From Valencia hispanica (lineage: Eukaryota > Chordata > Actinopteri > Cyprinodontiformes > Valenciidae), in assembly GCA_963556495.2 (NCBI GenBank), contig OY747716.1:10139071-10203070 (forward strand): a stretch of 64,000 nucleotides of DNA, written 5' to 3'. Below are positions 43,541 through 55,494 of this stretch, piece by piece. The notes under the pieces are model-generated. The model was given only the letters and a program-made list of their open reading frames with translations. It searched no databases and was not told the DNA's origin. Positions within the stretch are counted from its first letter, which is position 1, and each line of letters begins with the position of its first letter. The position numbers and the translations under genes were made by a program.

Positions 43541-43920
43541 AAATTCAATTCAGTTTATTTATATAGCTCCGATTCACAACAAACGTCATCTCAAGGTACT
43601 TTACAAGAAAAGTAATTTCAATACAAACATTCCAGTCTGTTTAAAGGTTTCGCTAGTTTTCTATATGAGGAATTCCAGCAGATTGCATGGAGTCATTTAC
43701 TGGCAGTTGCGCCCCGTTGATGCAGACTCCAACCACAGCAATTCCTCATACTGGGCAAGCATGTAGCAACAGTGGAGCAGAAAAACTCCCCTTTAACAGG
43801 AAGAAACCTCCAGCAAAACTTGGCTCAGTACAAGCGGCCACCTGCCACGACTGTCTGGGAGTTTGAGAAGACAGAGCAGAAACACAGAAAGAACTGATAT
43901 AAGAGTACTTTCTATATTAA

Positions 43921-44470
43921 AGCTACAGTCCGGAGAATATATTTATGTATCAAAGTTTTATTAATCTTTAAAATGATAGTGGGGTTCAATACTATGATAA
44001 AATGCTAGTGCTCCACAACACTTGTTATTTTTCTTAATCCCACCTTCCTCCCATAGACCCCTATGCATTTCACAATGAGCGCCAAATTTATTTAGCCAAT
44101 AGAATTCGAGTTTCCAGATTGTCGGCTGTCAATCAACTTGCATGCGGATCGGGCAAACATGTGAACATGGGGCCACACATAGACCGCTCTGTGTCTTCCT
44201 GTTTACTGTCGCCATATTGTGAGAAAGCATCAGTCATGCAGAAGTTGCTCACCTCCGGAATGTCCATAGCAAAAATACAATCGGGTGGTGCTCAATAGTG
44301 CTTGCTGCTTACTTCTTTGACTCGCTGTGTTGCCACAGGTGATGCGCATGCACAACTCCTGCGGTAGGGTGGAGGGAGGGAAGAGGAGGGGAGGGGGGAG
44401 TGTTTTGGGAGGGGCCTTGGTACGTCGGATTCAAAAAATCTCTCTACCTTAAATACTCCGGACTGCAGCT
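43921..44470. mobile_element. TTAA-target non-autonomous DNA transposon
   Basis: The 15-bp ends AGCTACAGTCCGGAG and CTCCGGACTGCAGCT are inverted with one mismatch. TTAA flanks both sides (43917-43920, 44471-44474), and only one TTAA is expected in the empty site, as seen in the LINE copy at 58855-58870. TTAA duplication points to piggyBac-type mobilisation. No transposase is encoded in 550 bp. Confidence 0.85.
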
Positions 44471-44868
44471 TTAAAGAAAGTGAAAAGTTGATAACAGGAC
44501 ATGGGGGATGCTCAGTTACTGGGATGCCCCCTGTCCAACAGGGCATTGCGTTTAGGTGAGTTGCTTCCTGCTTCGCTGCAATCGGCTGCTTCGCTACTTT
44601 GCTCTCCCTTCTGCTTGCATTTTTCTGCTAATTTTTATTTTTTTTCCCCCCTTATGATCCGACCTGCAGGACTTTTGAATACACATACATTTATGGGGAA
44701 AACCTTTTTTAGTAGTAACGGCAATATTTCATTGATCTTTTATCTTCAGCGCTCCGTGTGCGTGGCCTACACACAGCTGAAGCCTGATCTACAGCATCTA
44801 AGTACTTAGCATTCAGCTAAAGCTAGATATAGCTCGTAAAGGTGCTAACGCTAAGCTACAGCAACAAG

Positions 44869-46275
44869 ATGCCTTCCGTCTCCACAATGGACTACCAGGA
44901 CCTTCTACAAAAGATAACAGCACTGGAGAGGAAAGTTCAATGCATAGAAGTTAATGTGGAGGTAAATGGATTGTGTGGAAATGAAACAACCTTATCACTC
45001 TTTCAAAACAGTGGAAATGAGCAAGCTAACCGAGGTCGAGATAACACGACCAAGAAAGCGGGAGCCTCTGCTCATTACATTAAATCACCGAGTGATAATC
45101 CTCCCTGGAACTGTCTTGGTGCTAAGCCAAAAACTAAATCATGTCTCTGGGAAACGGGAGGACGTAGTGCAGGCTGGACACAGCGAGCGGAAATCTGTGA
45201 TGAGACCGCCTGGCCTGCACTCCCTACAAGAGAGAGGGCTTCTTCTACTCCCGTACATGAGAGGACACGGGACAGAACAGCTGCAAATTGCAAAGTTAGC
45301 CACAAACTTTCAAAACAACCGAATGTGAAGCTGCAGAACAGATTTGCTCCACTGTTGGAGAACCCTGGATCTTTATCTGACGACCATCCATCCCAAGGTA
45401 GCGAGATGAGGACTGATAACCTGTCAGAGAGTGAGAGGCCACAGAGAAAGCAAAAGACTGGGCCTCAAACTCTGATTGTAGGTGATTCCTCTGTAAAGGA
45501 TGTTCAGTGGATGTGTGGAAAGAACGCCAAAGTCCTCTGCTTTCCAAAGGATATGGTCAGTGACATGCAGAAGAGGATTCTGAAAACTGTGACTAAATAT
45601 CCAACAAGCAACAATCGGAGGTTCTAAAATGGGACTTCGCTGGATTATTGAACACCGTGAGCTCGTTGGATGCAGCAGTATTCATCAGAGGACCTTTACC
45701 ACCCATCAGAGGAGGAGAAGAAAGATTTAGCCGTCTTTTGGAATTAAATAAGTTGATTTTATCTGCATGTGCTGACAACAAACTGCAATTTATTAACAAC
45801 TTTCAGATTTTCTGGCTGCATAGACATCTTTATTAGGCAAATGGATTTAGTTTGAACAGGTCAGGTGTAAGACTGTTTACCTCCAATATTTTCTACTTCC
45901 TGCGTTCTTCCTTCCTCTGTGCTTGGAGCCAAAAAGGAGATACACAAAGACTTATCTCAAAAGAAAGACCAAACAAAGCTGAGTGCAGGGGGGAAGGAAC
46001 TTCTTCTGCCCTCACTCATGGAAAGCTTCGAACAGAAGCAGGAAGAAGGATCTTTATCTGCCCCAAAAGCCCTCAACAGCCCTAAAGAACAGGACAGCGG
46101 ACCTCCATCGCCCCCGCAAACCCCTGACAGCCCACCGTCTTCCCTACCGCCCCCCTCCCCCCACTCCCCCCACCTGGAATTCACTGAGCAGATGATGGAG
46201 CGGGTCAGCATTGGGCTCAGATCTACCCCCCAGATCAATCTGTTTTCTTTACCCATAAACCCCACACCAGGATGA
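44869..46275 (+). pseudogene. LINE ORF1 with SGNH/esterase-like domain
   Basis: The likely start is MPSVSTMDYQDLLQKITALE (44869), giving a short coiled-coil. A variable basic region follows, then the SGNH hydrolase opening TLIVGDSSVKDVQW with the nucleophile Ser in GDS. Near 45612 a deletion removes the block expected to follow, and the remainder continues in another frame (QSEVLKWDFAGLLNT ... GPLPPIRGGEERFSRLLELN) with a stop at 45834-45836. A Pro-rich tail lies at 45919-46275. ORF1 esterase domains are known in CR1/L2 elements of fish. This copy is inactive. Confidence 0.7.
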
Positions 46276-46590
46276 TCAAAGGTAGGGCAACAAGCCCGGC
46301 CCCCTCCTACCCCACCACGTAAGCATGTACAATCTCCACAGTCTGATGTATGATATGATAAGGGTCCAGGCTGCGTGGATATCAGCAGTCAGAACTTTTC
46401 CCAGGACAAGCTGGGACCCTGTTCATTAGAAGGTTCGATCATTTCTGTACTTATAAGTAACAGAAGGAATGTATTTATGTCAGAACAAAGAGCACTGCAT
46501 CCTAAAAGGTTTTTAAGTAAAGTAAACATACGCTGGACATAGCCCGCCCCAAAACACAAGGGCCACAATAATACTCTTAAACCTGTTAAG

Positions 46591-48770
46591 ATGGCCTTAT
46601 TAAATGTCAGGTCTATTGTACGGAAGACATTTTTAATCAATGATCTTATCACTGAGCATGGCTTTGATTTTATGTTTTTAACTGAGACTTGGTTAGATAA
46701 GAATAGCAGTGTTTCTCTTATCGAATCAACCCCTCCCAACTTTAGTTTTGTCAACCAGGCCAGAAAGAACAGGAGAGGTGGAGGAGTTGCTGTTTTATTT
46801 AATGAATCATTCCAGTGTAAGCAGTTATCTCTTGGAAGTTTTCCTTCTTTTGAATATGTTGCTGTACAGCTGAAGGCCTCATCTAGAGCCATGTTTGTTA
46901 ACATTTATTGGCCTCCAAATTACTGTGCTGACTTAAATGATGATTTTAGTGAACTGCTGTCTATAATCTGTGTTGATTTTGACTGTATAATTATTGTTGG
47001 TGATTTTAACATCCATGTTGACGATCCCCAGAACAAAGGGTATAAAGACCTGAGTAACTTTGGGCTGACTCAGCGTATAACAGAGCCCACACATAATAAG
47101 GGTCATGTTTTGGACTTACTGATCTCGAAGGGTCTGGGCATTTCCAAGATTAATGTGCATGATGTGGGCTTGTCTGACCATTGTTGTGTTTTCTTTGAGA
47201 GTATAATTTCGGTTCACATAAATGTTTTAACGGAGGTTATCACAAAACGATGTATAACTGAAAACACTAGTGACATCTTTAACCAGGTCTTCTCTCTAAC
47301 ACCTGCCCTGTCAGGGGGTTCAGTCAATGAACCAGTCAGTCAACAGCTTTAATGCTAAAATATTAAATGTTATGGATACTATTGCTCCCACAAAGGTGAA
47401 GGTTATCTCTGGAAGGAAAAAGTCTCCATGGAGAAATTCCACACTGGTGAGAAATGAAAAAAAGGAGTGTCGGAAAGCCGAGCGCAGATGGAGAAAAACA
47501 AAACTTCAGGTTCATTATGACATCTATAAAGAGAAACTTCACTCTTATAACTTACAACTGAGGAATGCAAGGAAGTCATATTTTTCTGACATCATCACCA
47601 GAAATAGTCATAGTGCTCGCACATTATTTGCTGTTGTCGACAGGCTAACAAACTCTCCTGTGTCAGTAGCACCTGAATTCTATTCCACCAAGGCCTGCAA
47701 TGAGTTTGCCAAATTCTTCACAGACAAAATCCAAAATATTAGACAAGCGGTTGGTTCATTAACGGCAGGTTCAGGTTATGTACAGTGTCCACGGAAAATC
47801 AGTTTAAACAACATGAAACAGTTTTATCCAATGAACAGCAAAGATCTGGAGGACATCTTACGTCAACTGAACTCTTCCTCTTGCTGCTTAGACATCCTGC
47901 CCACAGGCTTTTTCAAAAAGGTCTCAAAGATCTTGGAGTCAGATCTGTTACAGATTGTGAACTCATCTTTAATGTCGGGTGTTTTCCCAGAGCACCTGAA
48001 AACAGCTGTAATTAAACCCCTGCTGAAAAGAGACAATCTGGACAAGACACAAATGAACAACTACAGGCCCATCGCCAATCTTCCATTTTTAAGTAAGATC
48101 ATTGAAAAGGCTGTTTTTCATCAGCTGAATGACTTCTTAAGACAAAGCAACTGCTATGACTTCTTTCAGTCACCACAGCACTGAGACTGCTCTGACCAAA
48201 GTCATCAATGACATCCGTTTGAATACTGACAGTGAAACAATGTCAGTGTTAGTTTTACTGGATCTCAGTGCTGCAGTTGATACAGTTGACCACGTTATTT
48301 TACTCAAACGACTGGAGAACTGGGTGGGTCTCTCTGGCACTGTACTAAACTGGTTAAAAACGTACTTAGAGAACAGGAAGTACTTTGTGTCAATAAGTAA
48401 CTTTACATCTGAGCAGACGGGAATTACATGTGGGGTTCCCCAGGGTTCCATCCTGGGACCTCTTCTGTTTAACATCTATATGCTCCTACTGGCACAGGTA
48501 ATAAATAACAACAATATAAGTTACCATAGCTACGCAGATGACACACAGATATATATTAGAATGTCACCAGAAGACCAAGGGCCTGTACAGGCTCTTGGCA
48601 AATGCATTGAGGAAATTAATGACTGGATGTGCCACAATTTTCTGCAGTTGAACAAAAACAAAACGGAGGTAATTGTCTTTGGAGCTAAAGAGAAAAGATT
48701 GAGGGTCACCACAGGGCTTCAGTCCATACACCTAAAAACCACCAACCACGTCAGAAATCTGTCTACCTAA
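46591..48770 (+). pseudogene. LINE ORF2: APE endonuclease and reverse transcriptase
   Basis: The endonuclease (46591-47210) shows LLNVRSIVRKT, LTETWLDKN, RRGGGVAVLF, IIVGDFNIHVDD, HVLDLLIS and GLSDHCC, covering the expected Asn, Glu, Asp and His sites. A linker frame (47327-48184) leads to RT with HLKTAVIKPLLKRDNLD and NYRPIANLPFLSKIIEKAV. RT continues in a third frame (48156-48770): [33 protein letters not shown] and the catalytic YADDTQIYI. Two frameshifts (near 47330 and 48170) split it. The frames otherwise have few lesions. Confidence 0.88.
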
Positions 48771-48771
48771 A

Positions 48772-49179
48772 AAATCAATTAGGAAACTGCAGCTCATCCA
48801 GAACTCTGCTGCTCGAGTTCTCATTAAGACCAAAAAAGTGGACCACATCAGTCCAGCTCTGAAGTCTTTACACTGGCTGCCTGTCTGTCAGAGGATAGAC
48901 TTCAAAGTTCTGCTGCTGGTCTATAAAGCTCAGATTGGTTTAGGACCAAAATACATCGGTGATCTCCTGACCCAGTATGAACCTACTCGACCCCTCAGGT
49001 CATCTGGATCCGCTCTTTTATCAGTTCCCAGAGTCAGAACCAGACATGGAGAAGCTGCGTTCAGCTTCTATGCTCCACATGTCTGGAACAAACTCCCAGA
49101 AAGCCTCAGATCAGCTGAAACACTCAGTTTATTTAAATCCAGGTTAAAGACCCACCTGTTCTCAGCTGCTTTTGATTAG
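48772..49179 (+). pseudogene. LINE ORF2 C-terminal domain
   Basis: After a small deletion following VRNLST, the frame resumes as LQLIQNSAARVLIKTKKVDH, LHWLPVCQRIDFKVLLLVYK, LRSSGSALLSVPRVRTRHGE and FKSRLKTHLFSAAFD. It is the same C-terminal block seen in all L2-like copies of this window. Confidence 0.85.
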
Positions 49180-49850
49180 ATTTTTATTCCTAGTTTCAAA
49201 TCTGCACGGCTTCTTTTAAGATTCTTTTAAGTTTTTTTGTTTTTTTTCTCATTTTAATTCATGGTTTTTATTCCTGTACTTTTGCTTTTTCTGCACCCTG
49301 CTGTAATGTTTTTGATGTTTTATGTAAAGCAATTTGAATTGTCTTGTAACATGAAATATAACATGAAATATAGCTATACAAATAAACTTGCCTTGCCTAG
49401 GTTCTGCGTGAGCATCTCAGTGAGAAAAACACTGAGAAAAAACAAAGCTAACAGTCGAAATAACAGCAAATAATGCAACTGGAGAGTAGTAGAAAAGAAA
49501 GTAGCACAGTGAAGAAAAGTGGTCAGTCTGTACTCAAGCAGCTTAAGCCAATAGCAGCATAACTACAGAGATAGCTCAGGATGACCTTAGCCACTCTAAC
49601 TACTGTATAAGCTTTATCGAAAAGGAAAGTTTTAAACCTGTTTTAAGTGTCTGCCTCACGGACTAAAGCTGGGAGCTGGTTCCACAGGAGAGGAGCCTGA
49701 TAACTAAATGATCTGCCTCCCATTCTACTTTTAGAAATCCTAGGAACTACAAGTAAACCTGCAGTCTGAGAGCGAAGTGCTCTGTTAGGAACATATGGAA
49801 CAATCAGATCTCTGATGTATGATGACGCTTGATTATTAAAGGCTTTTTTA

Positions 49851-50240
49851 AAGGCCCTCTGCCCCGGCAGCGGTGGTTGGCTGCAGCCGCCTAGGTGGAG
49901 GTGGGGGTCTTGGCCTTGCCTCCACTGGGCGCTCAGTGTCTGTGCCTCATTTGCTGCAGTTGATATACTGCTGCCGGTGCAGAGGGCTCCTCTGATGTCG
50001 TTTCTTTGCATGGTTCATCTGCACTCTGCCCATTGTCCTTTTTTACTGTTGCTTTTAACTGTGTGTGTGCATGGGAGTTGGGTTGGGGGGAGGGGGGTAT
50101 AGCTGTGACCATGCTTTTAAATCTGTCGGGGAGGGATCGGAATGTAGTTTTATGTGGGGTAATTTTAATCTGTAAAGCACTTTGTGATCCAATTTTGTAT
50201 GAATAATTTTGTATAAATAAAGTTTGATTCGATTTGATAT
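49851..50240 (+). mobile_element. LINE 3' UTR insertion
   Basis: Starts with gccctctgccccggcagcgg and ends AATAAAGTTTGATTCGATTT. It corresponds to the last 400 bp of the LINE at 29982-31510. Antisense LINE coding sequence lies on both sides, so this is an extremely 5'-truncated insertion. Confidence 0.85.
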
Positions 50241-51230
50241 GTAAGGAGGATCTTAAATTCTATTCTGGATTTAACAAGGACGCAATGAAGGGAAGCCAAA
50301 GCAGGAGAAATGTGATCTCTCTTTTTAATATTCATCAGAACTCTTGCTGCCGCATTTTGGATCAACTTAAGGCTTTTAATGACATTTTGTGGACTTCCTG
50401 ATAGTAAAGAATTACAGTAGTCCAGCCTTGAGGCAACAAATGCATGGACTAGTTTCTAAGCATCGCTCCTGGACAGAATGTTTCTAATTGTAACAATATT
50501 CTGAAGGTGAAAGAAGGAAATCCTAGAAACCTGTTTAATATGGGATTTGAATGTCAAGTCTTGGTCAAAAATTCCTGTGTTCCTTTGATCGCTGCAACAT
50601 TTTCAAGCCTTTCTAAGAGAATATTATGATTGACTGTGTCAAAAGCAGCACTGAGATCTAACAAGACAAGAACAGTTACAAGTCCATGAGAATATCATTA
50701 GTAACCTTCACCAGTGCTGTTTCAATGCTATGATGAGTTCGAAAACCTGACTGAAATTCATCATACAGTACAGGTCGTTACTGTTTAGATTCTCACATAC
50801 TTGATTATGGCTGTATAGGTCTGTAATTAACTAAGTCATCTTGATCGAAAGAAGGTTTCCTAAGTAGAGGTTTAATTACAGCAACTCTAAATTCCTGTGG
50901 TACATATCCATTTACTAAGGATAGAACGACCAGTGTCTTTCGTTTCTTGAACAGAAAAGATGCACATCGATCTTTCATCTGGGGAAACTTTTCCAAAACT
51001 TTTTTGTCAAAATCCTTGAACGATGTTAAAATCCATTGCCTGGTGAGGTCCCAAACGTTAAATCTCTCATTTTTGTTTAAGAGACAAGGTTCTATTTTTT
51101 TTGTCTTGGTAGCAAGGATAACCAACACCAGATGGCTGAACAGTTCTCTCCGACTAAACTATCGTGCTATTCCGATATTTTAAACGGATGACCTCAGCTT
51201 GGCATTTGTGTCCACCAATGTTGACTGTAC

Positions 51231-51916
51231 CTAACCTCTCCTTTCCACCGGACGCGTAAGCAGCATGTTACAGGAGCAGCACGTCATACGCAGCTCATAG
51301 CCACAACTGTAGTCAATAAAATCCTTTCCACCGGAGGCGAAAGCACCACGAGTCTGCACCGTCTCAGGAGCGTCATGTCGCAGCACTTTTCTAGATATAT
51401 GCGGCAGTCCTATTTTCTACGCAGTACGCCTCTGAAACATGTAAATTTCTACATTTTGGATAGGCGAAGACAGGAAATGTAACAGCTCGGCACCAGAAAT
51501 TTTCAAAATAAAAGAAACGTGCTGCTTTGCGGTTGCTTTACTTTAAAAAAAGGTCACTACCTGTGCAGCCCGGTGAGAAGTCAGTACCTCGCGGGAGGGT
51601 CTCATTTGTATGTCATCACACAAATGATCGATTTTGGATATTCCTTGACATAACATAAACTTATTGGTGAATATAAAACGGACATAACATAAAACACCAA
51701 CCTTTTGGAGCCATGTTGTTGTCTTTTCCTGGTTATTGTTGTCATAGACGATTATATATGTCTATGGTTGTTGTGTTTACTGACGAAACCACGCGTGATT
51801 TTGCTAATCTTGCGTGATTTCGTGCTCTCGGCGACAGCTGCTTCTCAGAATACACAAGTGAAACGTGCTGCTCCTGTAACGTGGCGCTTACGCGTCCGGT
51901 GGAAAGGAGGGGTTAG
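51231..51916. mobile_element. Non-autonomous DNA transposon with long TIRs
   Basis: The ends are inverted over roughly 50 bp with few mismatches: CTAACCTCTCCTTTCCACCG at left against the complement of CGGTGGAAAGGAGGGGTTAG at right, continuing through GGACGCGTAAG and CAGGAGCAGCACGT. The 690-bp interior has no transposase. Shorter relatives lie at 8321-8525 and 17901-18110. The target duplication and superfamily are unresolved. Confidence 0.8.
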
Positions 51917-51919
51917 CGC

Positions 51920-53955
51920 ACTGTGATTTCAGAAGTTCATTGTTTAAACAAATATTTATGGGCTGGCCCCAATGTCTTAGACTTAGGCCTTATCCTCATG
52001 TAGCAGGGTATCTCACAAAATGAAGATATTTTTCTACGATGTGGCCTGTGATCCTTACAAAAGTGTAGATTTACAGCATCAAAAACTATTCTTTACAAAC
52101 CCCAGATCAAAGTGAAGATCTGGGAATTCTCCGTTGTAAGCGTTTGCTTGTGGACATACATGGGTTTTAGGCTTTGCAAGATCACTGCCCGCAACAAAAA
52201 TGGAGCGACCTGTGTTTACTCTCAGAAACCCCATGGATGGCCTGAGACCTGTGTTGGCATTTTTGATTGTCCTAGCGCTTTTTACTTGCTTATTTTTACA
52301 AGCTCAATTACTGCCTAATGTAGACGGAATGTTATTCTGATTCCGCAAATATTTGACTCTGGTGATCAGAATAGTACCAAGAAAATGTGTAGAAACTTTT
52401 AAGTTACAAATATATCCTTTTATTATTCTGGCATTTTCCAATTAAATTATTCTTTTTAATCCCGCCATAAAAAGGAAAAGTAAGATTTAATGTCAGATGT
52501 TTTTATACAGTTTATGCAAATATCTGGTTTCAACTGTTTTTTTGGCCTAGAGTAAGCCTACATCTGTAATGTTTCTAAAGTTCACTCTGCATCATTAAAA
52601 GCCCAAAATCAATGATGAACGTATGGAAACTTCTGACAGCCACTGTATCTCCTTTATAAATGTGTCTTTATTGATTATTCTGGCCTCACTTTCTTCACGC
52701 TTGCTTGCTGGAATCCTAAGAAAAAGAGCAGGTCAGGAAAAAATTGCTGATTGGATCAAAGGCCAAATTTGGGCAACAGTGTTTTCTTAAGCTAGTCTAA
52801 ATTTAGACTGTGTTTTTGTCAATTGTACCTGCTGTGAAGATGTAAACTCTGCAGCCTTTTCCTGCCTACTGCAGTTTAGTCCTTCAATTTATGATCTTCA
52901 GTATCTCTACATCGACAGTGAGCTCTGTAAGCTCCAACGTATTTATACATTAAAACTAAGCTGGTCATGGGTACCTGTCAAAGGTTTATAGACACTGCGC
53001 ATCCAAAGCATATACTGAAAATGGTTTTGGAATGGATCAAGCGGGTTAACAGAAGACTTCTAGAATCCCTATTAGAAATGTTTGGACTGTGTCAGAAATC
53101 CAAGCAGTTTAGATGAATTCTACCAGTTTGGCAAAAAGAAGTGTACAGATCCAGAATGTAATAGGAATTGTGCTGTTGCTTACAAAAAGAAGGAGAATAA
53201 AGTGCAAGTTACAAAGGGACATTTAGCAAAATATTGCTGAGAGTGAACACAGAAGTATTTTAACTACCAGAGCTAGGAAAATACATGAGCAGCATCTTGT
53301 TGTAATGAGGTACAATACTCATTGAAATAAGCCTTACAGCGAGAAACTTTCTTGTTACAACAAGCAAAATATGTGTCTGTATGCAGAACTTTGAGCCTCT
53401 GAGGACTGGATATATTTATACTTGTATATTCAGTTATTGTTTTTAAAAAGAAAACACAGAAGTTAGCATTCCACACAAAACAAAGAATGGCTAATCAATA
53501 TTAGAATTATGTAATCAACTGTCCCACTGTGAGTGTATGTAACCTTTTCACCTGAACTTTATGTTGTGTACAGATTGAGGAATGAAACGCAGACATATGA
53601 AGCTGATCATTTAAGTCAAAAATGGGAAACACAATGGAGTGATGAGATGTGACAATACAAGACAATGAACCAGTGAGGAACTAAGATATAGGTGGCAATA
53701 TATACACACACAGGGGTAATCACACAACAAGGAACAGCTGGAGGTTAGTACAGGGAAGATGACAACGGGATCAGAAAAACGAGCAGGAGAGAAACACAGG
53801 TCAAAACACAGATTGTGACATCATTCCCTCCCTACGGCAGATACCAGACTCCAAAAAAGTCCAAAAATGAAACACAACCCAGTCCAGGTGGGTGGAAGGG
53901 GCCAGAAACAAGACTGCAAAGTTCAGGTAGCTGGCCATGTGGACAGTGAAACAAC
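51920..53955. other. Unannotated stretch
   Basis: Mostly AT-rich. The last 350 bp (53570-53950) resemble text found beside some fish retroelements ('gacatcattccctccctacgg'), but no ends or coding parts can be defined. Confidence 0.3.
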
Positions 53956-54099
53956 AGGCGCGAAAAAAAGCTGTAAACAAAGAATGCCTTCAAAAATGGA
54001 AGTGTTTATCTTTTTTTTCATCAATAAACAAAATGTAGTGAATAAACAAAATAGAAATCCAAATCAAATCAATATTTGATGTGACCACCCTTTGCCTTC

Positions 54100-55078
54100 A
54101 AAGCAGCATCAATTCTTCTAGGGACACTTGCACAATCTTATTGAAGGAACTCTGCTGGGAGGTTTTTACAAACATCTTGAGAACTAACCACAGATTTTCT
54201 GTGGATGTAGGCTTCCTCACATACATCTGTCTCTTCATATAATCCCAGACACGCTGGTTGATGTAGAGATCAGGGCTCTGTGGGGACCATACCATCACCA
54301 TTCCAGGACTTCTTGTTCTTCTTTACGCTAAAGATAGTTCTTAATGACTTCGGCTCTGTCTTGGGTCGTTGTCCTGCTGCAGATTAAATTTTCATACGGC
54401 TCCCTGGTGGTATTGCATGATGGAAAAATATCTGCCTGTATTTCTCAGCATTCAGAACACAATTAATTCTGACCAAATCTCCAACTCCATTTGCAGAAAT
54501 GCAGCCCCAAACATTCAAGGAACCTCCACCATGCTTCACTCATTATTGTACCGTTCTCCAGCCCTTCGATTAACAAACTGCCTTCTACTACAGCCAAATA
54601 TTTCAAATTTTATTTTGACTCATCAGTCTAGAGCACCTGCTACCATTGTTCTGCAGTTCTCCAGTTCCTATCTTTTTGTGCATACTTGAGTCGCTTAGCC
54701 TTGTTTCCAAGTCAGAGATATGTTTCTTTTGGCTGCACCTCTTCTATGAAGACCACTTCAGGCCAGACTTCTTCAGACAGTAGATGGGTGTACCTGGATC
54801 CCAATGGTTTCTGCCAGTTCTGAACTCATGGCACCGCTGGACATTTTCTGATTTTGAGCGGTAATAAGCTTGATGTGTCTTTCCTCTGCCACAGTAGGTT
54901 TCCTTGGCCGACCACTGCGTCTACGATCCTCAACGTTGCTCGTTTCTTTGTGCTTCTTCAAAAGAGCTTGAACAGCACATCTAGAAACCCCAGTCTGCTT
55001 TGAAATCTTTGTCTGGGAGAGACCTTGCTGATGCAGTATATCTACCTTGTGTCTTGTTGCTGTGCTCAATCTTGCCAT
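54100..55078 (-). pseudogene. Tc1-like transposase
   Basis: The N-terminal frame 55078-54773 (MARLSTATRHKVDILHQQGL ... GVSRCAVQALLKKHKETSNV ... GRPRKPT) is the paired-type double helix-turn-helix with its GRPR hook. It covers about the first 100 residues. The catalytic part follows to 54100 but is broken by several frameshifts; a late piece is visible in 54301-54098 (VWSPQSPDLYINQRVWDYMK). The copy is inactive. Confidence 0.8.
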
Positions 55079-55172
55079 GACATGAAACTATCTTACAGTA
55101 CCTCACCTTGGTAGCAGAGTTTGGCTGTTCCTCACCCAGTTTTAAGTGTCCTACACAGCTGTTTCTGTTTCA

Positions 55173-55204
55173 GTTAATGACCTACATGTGTGTAGGTCAT
55201 TAAC
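55173..55204. repeat. Perfect 14-bp hairpin
   Basis: GTTAATGACCTACA, loop TGTG, then the exact reverse complement, in the 5' flank of the Tc1 transposase inside the same element. Confidence 0.8.
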
Positions 55205-55494
55205 ATGTGAGGTGTATGATCAACCAATTATACCAAACAGGTGCTAATAAACATCAGACTATAATCCTACAAAATCCCTGACTTGTGCAAGTGTACCTAT
55301 AAGAAGTGATGTTGCTTTGAAGGCAAAAGGTAGTAACACCAAATATTGATTTGATTTCGATTTTTCTTTTGTTTGCTCACTTTGCAATTTCATAAAAATA
55401 AACAATCTTTATTTATATTTCTGAAAGCATTGTTTGTTTACAGCTTTTTGTCACAGCTGCCTAAAACTTTTGCATAGTACTGTATATACACAAA

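Larger units (their letters stand above)
44558..49397 (+). mobile_element. Near full-length L2-like LINE
   Basis: About 4.8 kb: 5' UTR, ORF1 with an esterase-like domain, and ORF2 with endonuclease and RT. The 3' UTR ends ATACAAATAAACTTGCC. TAGGT at 44553-44557 and 49398-49402 is a likely target duplication. Internal deletions and frameshifts break both ORFs. It lies in the 3' UTR of the antisense LINE. Confidence 0.88.
43543..51130 (-). mobile_element. Antisense L2-like LINE split by three insertions
   Basis: Read on the minus strand, coding remnants at 51130-50805 (VPQEFRVAVIKPLLRKPSF, NYRPI), an interrupted RT part (SAAFDTVNHNILLERL) and 50560-50240 ([30 protein letters not shown]) lead to the C-terminal domain at 49850-49640 (LRSQTAGLLVVPRISKSRMG). 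The 3' UTR continues at 49640-49403, 44552-44471 and 43916-43543, ending in the AATTGAATT tail. Matching pieces in this order against 33789-34686 shows that 43921-44470, 44558-49397 and 49851-50240 are later insertions. Parts of RT are missing. Confidence 0.85.
53963..55490 (-). mobile_element. Tc1-like transposon
   Basis: The right terminus (plus strand ...CCTAAAACTTTTGCATAGTA at about 55462-55481) is a Tc1-type end next to TA. The left side keeps only the inner part of the inverted repeat (agctgtaaacaaagaatgcc near 53970). The transposase lies between on the minus strand. The left outer end is missing or rearranged. Confidence 0.75.
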
